DNA from: Phlebopus portentosus
Lineage: Eukaryota > Basidiomycota > Agaricomycetes > Boletales > Boletinellaceae
Length of the DNA: 64,000 nt
Direction of reading: 5' to 3'
Assembly: GCA_037892935.1 (NCBI GenBank)
Contig: JAYXKI010000001.1
Coordinates: 2,170,001-2,234,000, forward strand
Made by a program: the position numbers and the translations under genes. Below, piece after piece: positions 13,233 to 24,377 of the stretch (positions within the stretch are counted from its first letter, which is position 1; each line of letters begins with the position of its first letter). The notes below the pieces were generated by a model. The model saw only the letters and a program-made list of their open reading frames with translations. It ran no database searches and was not told where the DNA came from.

Positions 13233-14013
13233 CAGTGGAGCTTTCCATACTGGAGCAGCACCTCTATTGTCTCAGTCAGCAACCCTACAGAATTCCGTCA
13301 TAGTGGAGATACATTAGAGCAAAGTGGCGCTCAGTGGAGCAGAATGACGAAGGAAGTGATGTAATGGTGGAGCAAGGTGGAGCATGGTGGAGTAAAGTGG
13401 AGAGAAGATGAGTAAGAAATAGAACGGAAAATGGATTATCTAGAAAGCATAAATAGCGTTAGAAGTAGGCCCTCTTTCCCCCATCTTTCGATCCTCTTAA
13501 CACACAGCGACAGTGTCTTACTACACTATCCATTATGTGCTTTGTACTACTACGCCTCTTGGAAATCCCAATCTGCTCTTACTCTACCTTATCTCTGAAA
13601 GCATTCCTTACCAGGACTGCAACTAGGAAGGATAGTAAGGGGACCACGTGGTACAGCTAAACGTGGGTAGATAGATCACTGTTAGGCGGCGAGACTAACG
13701 GGTGTCGATCTCGAGGTGGCCAACACAACAACAAACAACTGGCTAATGCGAGTTGCCGGGCTATATGCACGCTAGGTCGCAGTGAAGGTAAGTAGAATTC
13801 AGCAAACTAATAATACAAGAGTAGATACCTAGGTCGCAGTGAAGGTAAGTAGAATAGAAAGACAAGGAAATGAAAGAGTCAAACTATCTACTTATATTGG
13901 GGACTGGCAATCCCAAAGGTTGACGCGTGCCTTCCCACGACCCATGCCGCATTGTGCCGGCGCGTTGATCACTTGAATCCATGTCTCACTTTTCAATTTT
14001 ACCTTCGACTCGC

Positions 14014-15641
14014 TGAAACTCCTGTGGACGTTCTGATGCCGGACAGGGAGTGTATAGTTCGAGGGGCTGCCCTAGAATACCTTCAAACGGTCAGCAGAGA
14101 ATTACACCCGAGCTAAGGGCACGAAGGAGTGGAGGGAAATAGGGATAGACAATGGAAGGGCTTGGTGAGAACCGGGGATATGAGGGAAGCGCTCGAGGAG
14201 GAATTCCAAGGGTAGGCTTCTCCCGAGATCGACGGTGGCGGTGCAAAGGCAAAATCGACTCTCCGGCTCAGCTGCGAGCTCTGGACTAAAGCCGACTAAC
14301 CCAAGGCACAAGAACTAAACTAACTAGGCTACGCTAGTCGAACCACCAACCCGAACGTGACTAATCGACTGTGCTAACACACTGGTAAGCGACTGCAGCC
14401 GATCTCACTCGTAGTCTAAAGTGTCGGAACGCGGCGTAACGATTCAAAACGCGATTCGATGGACGAAGGACAATTGCTGAGTGTGTCGAAATGTGATGCG
14501 AGGGATGGAGGTGCGAAACGATGACGGAAGGGGACTGAGAGAATCGAAGGATACGTGTGGGACGATGAAACCGAACGTTTCCGATCTAAACGATGCGGAA
14601 TAGCACCGGGCTGGTCTGAGGAAGCGGAGAGTGGAAAGTCAGGAGGAAAGGGGTGATATGGTGTCCTTTCCCGACGACACTGGAGAGGGGAAGGTGTTGC
14701 GAGACCGAATGCGAGTGGCACGCAGAGTAACTGGGTTACGAGCAAAACCGGGCGAAACGGATCGAAACACGTGAGGGGGTCTTGTTTCGGGTGAGAGAAG
14801 ATAGAGAAGCCTTTATACAATGACGGCGAACTATACGAACGCACGAACGGCTCTACTGCGAAGAGAGATCACCGATCGACTGTACAGAACACGAAATGTC
14901 GTATATTAGACTATAGAGACGAGAGAGTCCACTACGAACAAGTAGACTAGAGGTCGAGAGGCTTTGAGACGATGTGAGAACTGCAAGCTAAGCTCCCCAC
15001 TCAGCTCCGACTAAGCTGTCCCTCTACTACGAGAGTCGTGCTATATTTATACTAAACGTCCAAGACTGAGCCTCCCAGCGGTCAGAGAACCTACGTCATA
15101 AAGAAAAGGGAACGCATATCGCTATCTACAAAGGAGAGGAGCGCATAGGAATGGTTTAAGGGACATATAGGTCAAAAGAAACAATACTAAGCATGTCTGG
15201 AATGAGAGCATAATGGATTAAAGAGGACGCATATAGAAAGGTCAGAATATGTGCGGAACCTTCGGAACCGGGTCTCTTTGAGCGGAACAAAGCGGAACTC
15301 GGGGAAACGACTCGGAAGGGCTCTGGCTAGCCTGACAAAGTAAGTCTGCGATGTTTAACAAAGGAGAGGGACTGAGGACGAGATTGCAGGGTCAAATCTC
15401 TTTGTCTGGAATGCGGATCCAAGGTCCGGAGACTTGTGATCGACGCGTGCAAACTCGATGCCGTGATTCTCCCGTCTTGATGGCCGATCAAAGAACGGTG
15501 CACGTGCCATCTGGACTATGGCGTTCTTGCTAAGTTCACTCGTTCGAGCAAAACCAGTCGAAACCGAGCAAAACCAGTCAGAACACCGCGGAACTGGTCG
15601 TAACGACTCCGTACGTTCCCAAGCTTCAGACTTACTCTTCA
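14014..15641. mobile_element. J1: 1.63-kb solo LTR-like element
   Basis: TGAAACTCC...ACTCTTCA ends (TG...CA), flanked by the 4-bp duplication TCGC (14010-14013, 15642-15645). A second copy, J2, sits at 29928-31538 with a different duplication, which fixes the ends. There is no extended inverted repeat, so a solo LTR is the best reading. Minus-strand frames inside (e.g. 14416-14844) resemble frames in J2 but are not consistently open, so no gene is called. Confidence 0.75.
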
Positions 15642-17442
15642 TCGCTATACAGTCATCCACAACACATAAATTGTTTCTGTAAAATGTGATATATATGTCT
15701 TCATTGTTGAAGAATACAATTCTGTAATTTTAGAAAAAAATTACTAAGAACTGGGGAAAATATAGCGAATTTTCGATCATATCTCAGAAACTAGGAATGA
15801 TCGACTAAAATTTTTTTTAGTCAGATTGAGGAAATTTATGCAAAAGTACATTTTGTGCATTTAAACAGGTGATACTGAGTATGTGGAAGGCCTGAAGCTC
15901 AGGGATTCAGTAGGACTTCCTGTGTATCCCACGACACAGAATAAGGAAAGAAATGAGCACGTGATATGTAGAAGAGCGATGTTGAACTTCTCGAGATCTT
16001 GTTCCCATCAACAAGAAGCAAGCTTTTTGGGGCAAGTTCTGATTGCATCACGTATGTAATCAATTACTAAGTGCATATAGAGAGTTTACATGGTTTTATT
16101 GAACAGATGGTATTTACAACGAAAAGCACAAGACAGCTTTGTGCAGAGCATGCCCGATCTAAGAGGCTATCAAGCCTTCAGGCTGAAAAGGAGAACCTTC
16201 AGCCCGAGAAATTAACAAGGACAGCTTCTACAGTCATCAGCAGGTTAACTGGTGAGGCACAGAAAAAGCATGAAGAACTCACAGCGACTCTTCGAAAGAG
16301 TATTGACCAAGGAAAGTGCCTCACCAACATGCAGTCAGCGCTCGAGGACCTGAAGGAGAAGAACTTATCATTGAAGAACGAGCTTGCAAGGTCCCAGAAA
16401 GCACTTACCGAACTTACGAACCGATACTAGAACTCTCAAAATCGAACCTTGGCCTCTGTTATGGACCTTCGTTGTCATCGAGCTATTATCAAGCATTTAC
16501 GAGAATCAAATTCGTCTCTTAGAAAGAAAATCAACAAATTAGAACTGTAGCTAATGAGGAAGGAACCAGAACTCACCAGAGCACAAGCCGAAAATCATGC
16601 CCTGTCCAGCCAGCTCAGTTCCTGCTCGAATCTGCTCATGCACACGTCCACCCAACTTTCTACATATGAATTCGAGCGTGTTGTTGTCAATAATCAACAA
16701 GATGTGTTGCAGAACGACCTTGACACTCTACGCAAGAAGAGTCAGCAGCGAGACAAGGACTATAGGGAGAAGATCGAGAGCTTACGGAACCGATTGCTGA
16801 GGAAGCAAAGAAAGCACAAAGCTGTTCGATTGCAGCTTTTCCGAGCTAAAAAACAGATACATCAGCTTAATTCCTTCAAACGAAATACAATGCGAACAAT
16901 TCGAAACACTCACAAAAGCCACTACAGTACTCGACTTCGTGCCCTCATATGCCGCATTTGTGCTCAAGGAGTCTCGCTGGGCAAGTGTGGACCCGTCATC
17001 TCAGAGTTCATGAAATATAACTGCGAATCACTGGGGATCAGCTCGAGTAAAGCAAAGATACGAGTACCGAGCGCACGCACTGTTTCCAGGATCATTGGTG
17101 AGGCGGGCATCACCTCAAGGCTGCAGCTTGGATGGGACTTGAAACGCACGAAAGGTTTGTCCATGATATTAAACGCTTTCCCAAAGAAATAACGACTTAT
17201 AATCCACTAAGGATTTACAACAGGTGGAGACGGAACTACAAACAAGAGTCAGAATTTTGATTCTCTTCACATCAATGTTCAGACACCAAAAGATGACTCA
17301 CCTTCGACTGTTTGCAAAGTCTGTTTTGTGGAGGCACGATTGGAAGGAAATCATCGAGCTGAAACTCAGATGAAGGGAGATGTGAACGCTCTGGAGGAGA
17401 TCATCACGCTATTCAATCAGAGTCCACTAGCTTTGAGAGACG

Positions 17443-17497
17443 GTGAGACTATACTCAGCTAGGATCTTTGTATAGGTGCTAACTCGAGTCTCTTCAG
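17443..17497 (+). repeat. Introner-like intron, copy 1
   Basis: 55-nt intron of the D1 gene. It starts GTGAGACTATACTCAGCTAG, contains the branch-like TGCTAAC, and continues CTCGAGTCTC then TTCAG. The first 26 bases are identical to those of the intron at 18137. GAGACT near the 5' end and AGTCTC near the 3' end are inverted repeats. Confidence 0.8.
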
Positions 17498-18136
17498 GAC
17501 AAGAAAGCGAGTCCCTAAATGTTCAGAATCTTGCTTTAAAGTATCATGGTTCGCATGGGGATCATGCTGAAGATCAGAAGGCAAAACATCGGTTACTGGC
17601 ATTATGGAAGGAAGAAATGACTCATCTGGCACTCGGAACGCACCATTTTTTCTCGCTGACAGAAGAGAAGAGGAATTCATTCGTTCTTGAAGGAAGGAAA
17701 AAAATGGTTGAGGAGCTGGGAGGCGAATCAGCTTGGACTTCATTGAGCGCCGAAGAACGAAACAAAAAAGACTTATCTCTTATGAACGAGTTGGCCGAGG
17801 AACTTGCTGGTGAGGCCATACGAGCTCTTTCAGAGCACGAAAGACGCATGGTGTGCCTTTTCGTGTGGGCTGGTTGTGGGATGCATAAGGAACTTAACTC
17901 TGTGAAAGGAGGCGATTCAGCAATGAGAGAGGAATGGAAAAAACACGAAATCTCACCACGAATACTTGCCAATAAGGATAATGCAGCTGTCTTGGAGCTG
18001 GCCGAAGAGAATGGTGATGACAAAGAATGCGAGGAAACACCAGCTGAGAAGCGCGCTGTGGAGGTTTCGAAGGTCAGGGGTGTGAAGCTCGGCTCATTGA
18101 TGGGAATGCTGTTGAATGATAAGGATGATAAAAAGG

Positions 18137-18204
18137 GTGAGACTATACTCAGCTAGGATCTTTATATGAGTACTCACTTGAGTCTCGCATGTTTACACAT
18201 GCAG
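18137..18204 (+). repeat. Introner-like intron, copy 2
   Basis: 68-nt intron of the same gene. Same GTGAGACTATACTCAGCTAG start and GATCTTTATA continuation, then TTGAGTCTCGCATGTTTACA followed by CATGCAG. It shares the AGTCTCGCATGTTTACACA tail with copy 3. Splicing restores frame (..DDKK-GWHHVF..). Confidence 0.8.
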
Positions 18205-18557
18205 GATGGCACCATGTATTTCGCGATTGGGCTGAGAAGCACCTAGAAATAGTGTTTACTTTTCCAGACACGTCGAATACCTGGTATTCATCATATCTTG
18301 ATGCGGCTGCAGAGATTCTTGCACATCTCAATGCATATCTTGAATTTATGGACTCAATTCGCTATTCTAAAGTCAGGCCGGCATTCAATCATCTTGAAGA
18401 AAATGTTTATTATGGACTTCAGGACTCACCAACTCTCACCGAACTCGCCTGTCTTACACTGTACCGAGAGGCCGTCTCAGTGGACTTTATTGTGTCTATT
18501 CGTGGCAACTCTATTGAAGAAGTCAATGCCCTAGAAATTGGGCCACGGTTAGAGCAG

Positions 18558-18620
18558 GTGAGACTATACTCAGCTAGGATCTATCAAACATACTTACTCG
18601 AGTCTCGCATGTTTACACAG
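18558..18620 (+). repeat. Introner-like intron, copy 3
   Basis: 63-nt intron, a multiple of three and free of stops, so it could be read through. Starts GTGAGACTATACTCAGCTAG and ends CGAGTCTCGCATGTTTACAC followed by AG. CAGGT occurs at both borders (18555-18559 and 18618-18622), as expected of a short target duplication. Confidence 0.8.
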
Positions 18621-20472
18621 GTCAAGCAACACTTGCGGAAACTGATCTGCTCACCACAGCTCATCATTTCATCACAGGCGAAGCCTCAAGAGGCGACCCT
18701 GGATGGAAATAAAGGTTGGAATCGCCCCGATTCAATCGAAGCTATTCAAACCCTTATTGCCAAAGGGAGGCTACCAAAGCTGGAGGCCCTTTTCAGGGCC
18801 TTTTTGACTGGTGCACTGTCTACCTGGGGGCGATTTTCATCAGAATTTAATGATGACGGAGCAATTGCAGCACTTACCGAAGCAGAGAAGGAGCAGGCAT
18901 GGATGCCTGCAACAAATGATGCGAATGAGGGAGCACTTGGCTCCCTCAGGCTTTTCTCCCGACATAATCCAAGTGGATCTTTGCGGCTCTTCAATTCAAT
19001 ATTCAGATATCGGCGCAACAACACAGAAGAATTTATCAAAACTGTACTCACCAGTGACGAAGACCAGAAGTTTTTGCGCACACACGCACATGCTGAGGAT
19101 TCAAGTGGTCTGGAGAGGAAACGGCGGTGTGAAGTTACTGCAGAGAAGGATCAGGAACATGCCGCAAAGAAACTGAAGACCGACCTACTGACGCAGAAGA
19201 GGAAGGAGCATGACGAGCTCATCGAATCTGTCCCTTTGGAGTGGGAATGTTCTGCTGTCGAGCGAATGACCATCTATATGATGAAAATTCAGCTTGCAAA
19301 ATTCAAAAAAATTTATCCAACCGACGTACCTGCTGAGAAGATAATGTTGAAGAAAGCCGAAAAGCAAGCAATTTTGCTTGCTTTACTCGCCAGGTACAAT
19401 GTGGAACATCCAGAGGAATAACAACTCATCGTACGTCTTTGTACTCCATACGAATTTGCTGGCGGATGATGATCTTGTTTGTCTCATACCAGTCAACATC
19501 AAACGTGTCCATATCTCTGTACAAAGGCCGAACATGCAGCCACGAGACTGTCCTCGATCAGGCCTTTGCCTCAATTCATTGTGTTCTGTATCCGCTTGCA
19601 GATGAAGAGAACGTCATTGAAGCACACTATATGCGTGATGAACTGGGTTGCTTCATGTCGCGTCGCGTATTCGGAGGTGCTTGGAGGTGTTGTCATTTAG
19701 GCTTGCGTGTATATAGAGCTGGTGTGATAAATTTGTTAATGTGCGCAGTTCAAATTAAGTGGCGTACATACCCCTGGAAATCTAGCGTCTCTGACATCTA
19801 TCTACATGCCACATACCTGCTTCATAGATCAAGAGACGCAATACATACCATTCGCTTTGGGATCTTTGTAGTAATTTGTCTGCGATTGGTTTCATTCTGC
19901 GCTCGGTTTCAGAGAGGGGTCATAGTAATGAGCTGCTGGATCATTTGGCGGGACTCGGTAATTGAATGCAATAAGCTTTTTTCTTCTCTTCAGGCCAGAT
20001 GATCGTCTCAGAACCTTAAATATGAGATTTACATATGTTGCAAGGTACCCCACAACAAGTCCGAGACGGACCACACAAGATCTCGCGGATAGACAACGTG
20101 TCAGCATGTGAGAAGTAAAAGTGAAACATTGTGATCGACGCTAATTGCTACAACAGGCAAGTTTTTAAACTCCAACAGAAAAAAAAGGGGTTCACGGCGA
20201 CCTTGGGAATTGCCAGTCCCCACTTATATAGACTTCGAGCACGTGAAGGACTTACTCTAATAAGAAGGTCACATGTCAAAGAGTGGAGTGATTAGTGAGC
20301 GTGTTAGTCGGAAGGAACGGATTTAGTCATGGCCGATGACTGAAGATGAATAAGCCACAACGGATTGAACGGAATTAGTAAAAGAGGATTAGTAACATAA
20401 AGAAAAGGAAAAGGAATATTTAAAATGAATGATGACATAAGAAAAGAAAAGGAAAATGTTCGAGTCCTTACA

Positions 20473-23400
20473 TCACCCCCCTCTCAAGGTTGGGCGTCCT
20501 GACCAACCACATAATCCTTCTGACAACGTAAACCTATACAGTGCTCGCATGCTTTGTCGAGGTATTGTTAACTTTCGCGGAGCTCCAGGATGTTTACGAT
20601 AGAATTCTTGAATTGATTCCTGTGCATTGTCCTTGACGTCGGATTCCGGCTGCCATGTCGCTTCCTCATATCCAACCCACTTGACCAAGAACTGGAGCCT
20701 TCCTCGATGTAGATGTGAGTCAAGTATTTCTTCAACCTCATACTCTTCCTGTTCGTCAACGATCACTGGCGGGGGTGGAGGCGGCTTCTTCTGTGATTCG
20801 AAAGACGGTTGAACGGTCGGTTTGAGCAGGATCTCGTTAAAGACGGGATGAACGTGTTTCCATGTCTTTGGGATCTTTAGCTTATACGCGCTCGCGCCCA
20901 CCTTTTCCATTACCTCGAATGGGCCAAACCATTTGTCGTCCATCTTCTTCGTCGGTCGGATCGTCTTAATGTTTCGACCATCCAAGAAGACCTTTTGTCC
21001 CATCTCGTATACTACTGACTTTCCGGCATGACGATCGTAGAAGCGCTTCATGTCTTCATTGGCCTGGGTCAGATTGGCCTGAGCAAGTTCGTGTATTCCT
21101 TTGACATGTTTAGCAAACTCTTCTGCCGATAGATTGGACGAAGTCGTCCCCACGCCCGTAAAGCCTGAAGGGTGTTGTCCCGTGTTGACGAAGAAGGGTG
21201 ATAGTTTGGTCGCCGAATGTTCACGATTGTTGTGCGCAAACTCTGCAAGAGCTAACCAGTCCGCCCAGTCTGATTGTCAATGATTGACGTATAGTCGAAG
21301 GTACTGTTCGAGTTCTTGATTAACTCGTTCTGTCTGTCTGTCTGTTTGAGGGTGGTATGCCGTTGACGGATTGCCTTCAATGTGAAGGAGTTTGTATAAC
21401 TCCCTCATCATCTTCGCATCGAACTGTACTCCTCGGTCATGGATGATCTTTCGAGGTAAGCCGTGCAACCGGAAGACATGGTCCCTGTAAATCCTGGCCA
21501 TTCCTTCTGCTGTCAATTTCGTCGTCGTTGGTATCGCATGGATTTGTTTGCTGAAGCGATCAACTACCACACAAATTGCGTTAAATCCATTTGACTCCGG
21601 CAACTCTCCGATCAGGTCGACCGTGACAACTTGCCATGGCGCTTCCGGCACCTCGTTAGGGTGCAAAACCTTTGTTCTTGTTGTTCTGAGGGCCTTCGTT
21701 CGCTGACAATGATCGCATCCTCGCACGTAATTCCGGACATCGACGTACATGTTAGGCCACCAGAAACCTCTGTTTGCTAGTGCAACGGTCTTGTTTGCTC
21801 CTGGGTGGCCTGCTAACGTCGAGTCGTGACACTCCCTCATCACTTCCTCCCTCACGCTCGTTGGTACGAAAACGTTTTGAAACTTCTTCGTCTTCGTCCT
21901 TGAGAGCTTAGTCGTCACCTCCTTTTTCCACAACCCATCCACGAACACTAAGTTCGTCGGTCTCTCTTCCTCCTCCAGCTCCATCTGTGCCTTTCGAATC
22001 TTTTTGATCAACACGTCTCTCGACGTCTCTACCGTTCCCCTGACCAGCCATTCATCTCTGATGAATGTGACGTCCTCATTATCCCATTTGCCCTTGTTGT
22101 AGTCTGCCTGTCTCGACAATATGTCGGCTTTGCCCAACATCTTCCCTGGCTTGTGTACTAACGTGAAGTCGAATTTAGCTAAATCGAGTCGCCAACGAGC
22201 TTGTCGACGATTCAACTTTTGAGGCAATCGGAAATATGTCAGGTTTGCATGATCGGTCCATACTTTGAAGGGTCTCTTGGCTCCTTGGAGGTATTGTCGC
22301 CATTTCTTGAGAGCTTGAACAATTGCGAGCATCTCTTTGTCATAGATCTCGTAATTTTGTTCAGCCTCCAAGAAGGTCGACGATCGATAAGCTATCACCT
22401 TCTACTTGTCATCTTGTTTCTGAAGGAGCACTCCTCCAGACGCAAAGTCCAACGCATCTGCTTCGACCCGGAAAGGACCCTCTTCATTCGGGATGGCTAG
22501 AACCGGGGGACTACTCAACCGACCTTTCAGTTCCTCGAATGCCGTCTGTTCATCCTCGCCCCACTTCCATTCCACCTTACCCGTCAGCGTCGTCAGGGGT
22601 TTAACAACGGAGCTGTAGTCCCTTACGAATCGTTGCAACCAATTCCCTAGTCCCAGGAATTGTTGCAGTTCGTGAACGTTTCACGGGATTGGCCACTCCT
22701 GAACTGCTGTTGTCTTCTTTGGGTCCATTCGAACCTCGCCATTACCGATGATGTGTCCGAGATACTTAACTGTATCAACCTCGAACTCACATTTCTGCGG
22801 CTTCAGGAACAGTCCGTTTTGACGCAGGATTTCAAAGACTCATTTGGTGCGTTGGCGATGCTCTTCCAAATCGTTTGAGAAAATGAGAATGTCGTCGAGG
22901 TAAATGATGACGATACCCTCATGGATCATTTCTCGAAAGATATCATTCATGAAACCTTGGAATGTCGCCGGCGCATTGCATAATCCGAAAAACATGACTG
23001 TTGGTTCGAATAAGCCCAAATTCGTCCTAAACGCCGTCTTCCATTCATCACCCTCGCGAATCCGAATATTGTAATATCCCCAGCGAACGTCGAGCTTCGT
23101 GATGTATTTCGCATCCTTGACCTTATCGATGAGCTCATTTATCAACGGCAACGGGTATTTGTTCTTAACCGTTCCTTCGTTAAGCTTTCGGTAATCTTGA
23201 ATTGCTCGTAAGCTCCCATCTTCCTTTTTGATAAAGAAGAATGGAGATGCCATCGGGGATTTCGACTGTCGGATACGTCCAGATGCTAGGTTCTCCTCGA
23301 TGAATTCCTTCATCGCCTCTTGTTCTTTCGGTGATAATGGATAAACCTTGCAATCGCTGGGTTTGAAGTCTGGTTTCAGGTCAATAGCGTGGTCCCACGT

Positions 23401-24336
23401 TCGGTGGTTTGGTAAGCGTTTGAACGATTCCTCACTAAAGACGTCAGCGTATTCCTCTAGGTAAGGTGGCCACTTCGCCGCTTCCTTCATCCGCACATTC
23501 CTCACAAACTCTTCGTCTATCTCCTCGTTCGATGGTGACAACTCACATTCGTCAGGGCAACGTGTGAACTTGACTGCTCCTAACTTCCAATCGATCTCAG
23601 GATTGTGCTTCATCAACCAGTCATGTCCGAGGAAGATGTTGCTCGACGCCAAGGATGTCACCGCCAGTCGAATCTCCTCCTCATGTTTCCCAAAGAACAT
23701 TTGTACAACTACGTATTCCTTGATCAACCCAGCTTCATTGCTTGTTCCATCAGCATTGAAGACTGGTCTAGGTCGAATGTACCTCTGGGTAGGGAAACCG
23801 TATCGTTTAACGAAACCTTCATCGATACAGGAACCCGTGCATCCTGAGTTGATTAGCGCATGGGCGTCAATGAAGTTTTCCTCTTCGAGTAGAGGGTTTG
23901 ACAAATCTACTTCATCGTCGCCTGCCACCTTTGGGTGTACGATGCTAACGAAGGCGTCCAACTCTTTTCCTCCTGCCCTCCGGATGAACTGGTCTGTGTC
24001 CACAATCCCCTCGCGCCATACCTCAGCCGCGCGTCTGCCTACCACATTCCACACTGCTTCAGTAACGTTCGCCTGAGCAACAATGTTCTCGCGGTAAGGT
24101 GCTTCCGCCACAACCTCATTTTTTATAGCAGTCTGATTCCGCTCCTCCTCTCTTAACTCGCCTGCTTGCACATCTGCTCTCCTGACAAATAAATTTTCAT
24201 AGACCTCGAAGTCATCGTTGTCGTCTTCAGATTCATCTGGCAGCACGTCAGTAAGGATCTTTCGAAGGGTAAAACCGTCACTGATATTCACATCTTGATT
24301 TTGTACAGCAGGACAATTATATTTTAACGAGTCCAA
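20473..24336 (-). pseudogene. Gypsy A pol: protease, RT, RNase H, integrase, chromodomain
   Basis: Minus-strand polyprotein of a chromodomain Gypsy element. Order from the right: spacer ([12 protein letters not shown]), aspartic protease with [11 protein letters not shown] (the catalytic Asp of IDSGCTG in copy C is Asn here), reverse transcriptase with [11 protein letters not shown], RNase H with VWTDHANLTYF, integrase with the H..H...C..C pattern (HDSTLAGHPG, GCDHCQR) and VDLIGELPES, HDRGVQFDAKMM, STAYHPQTD, and a C-terminal chromodomain (EEYEVEEILDSHLHRGRLQF). The stop overlaps the polypurine tract. Frame breaks: TGA at 22840, TGA near 22680, TAG near 22403, TGA near 21281. The pol frame overlaps the end of gag in another frame, as if a frameshift were used. 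Confidence 0.9.
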
Positions 24337-24377
24337 CGAAAAGAATCCTTTAGGAAACCGACCAGTCGTTCCGACGT

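Larger units (their letters stand above)
16107..19421 (+). pseudogene. Putative D1 transposase (unassigned superfamily), two in-frame TAG
   Basis: Spliced model: 16107-17154, 17224-17442, 17498-18136, 18205-18557, 18621-19421 (3060 nt, 1020 codons). Its position inside a TIR element suggests a transposase. The N-terminal third is a long coiled coil (Lys/Glu/Leu-rich, MVFTTKSTRQ on). Then come RLRALICRICAQGVSLGKCG, GGDGTTNKSQNFDSLHINV, the pair CKVCF, FVWAGCGMHKELNSVKGG and TNDANEGALGSLRLFSR; the Asp in DGT and the Glu in NDANEG are plausible catalytic residues of a DDE enzyme. The C-terminus is Lys/Glu-rich. Stops TAG at 16428 and 16548 interrupt an otherwise continuous frame and could be mutated CAG. 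Introns 2-4 are near copies of each other. The true start could be further upstream behind another intron. Confidence 0.6.
13898..20222 (+). mobile_element. DNA transposon D1 (terminal inverted repeats, 7-bp TSD)
   Basis: The ends are inverted repeats: TGGGGACTGGCAATCCCAAA at 13898 and the reverse complement of TTGGGAATTGCCAGTCCCCA ending at 20222, that is TGGGGACTGGCAAT plus a near-identical continuation. Flanks are CTTATAT at 13891-13897 and 20223-20229, a 7-bp target duplication inside the TATA segment of Gypsy A's 3' LTR. Of its 6325 bp, 1628 belong to nested solo LTR J1. It carries one large spliced gene (16107-19421). The superfamily is not recognised with confidence; the duplication length is near the 8 bp reported for hAT and KDZ elements, but the protein was not matched to either. 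Confidence 0.85.

Noticed and set aside
14416..14844. 142-codon minus-strand frame in J1
   Set aside because: The J2 copy does not keep it open over the same span; Pro/Ser-rich composition suggests chance.
19439..20002. 187-codon frame downstream of the D1 gene
   Set aside because: Starts past the end of the D1 coding region, overlaps other frames and shows no protein-like conservation.
13898..20222. D1 as a Helitron or composite LTR element
   Set aside because: It has clear terminal inverted repeats and a target duplication, and no Rep/helicase motifs.
23564..24076. 170-codon plus-strand frame
   Set aside because: Antisense to Gypsy A pol; the same shadow recurs over copy C.
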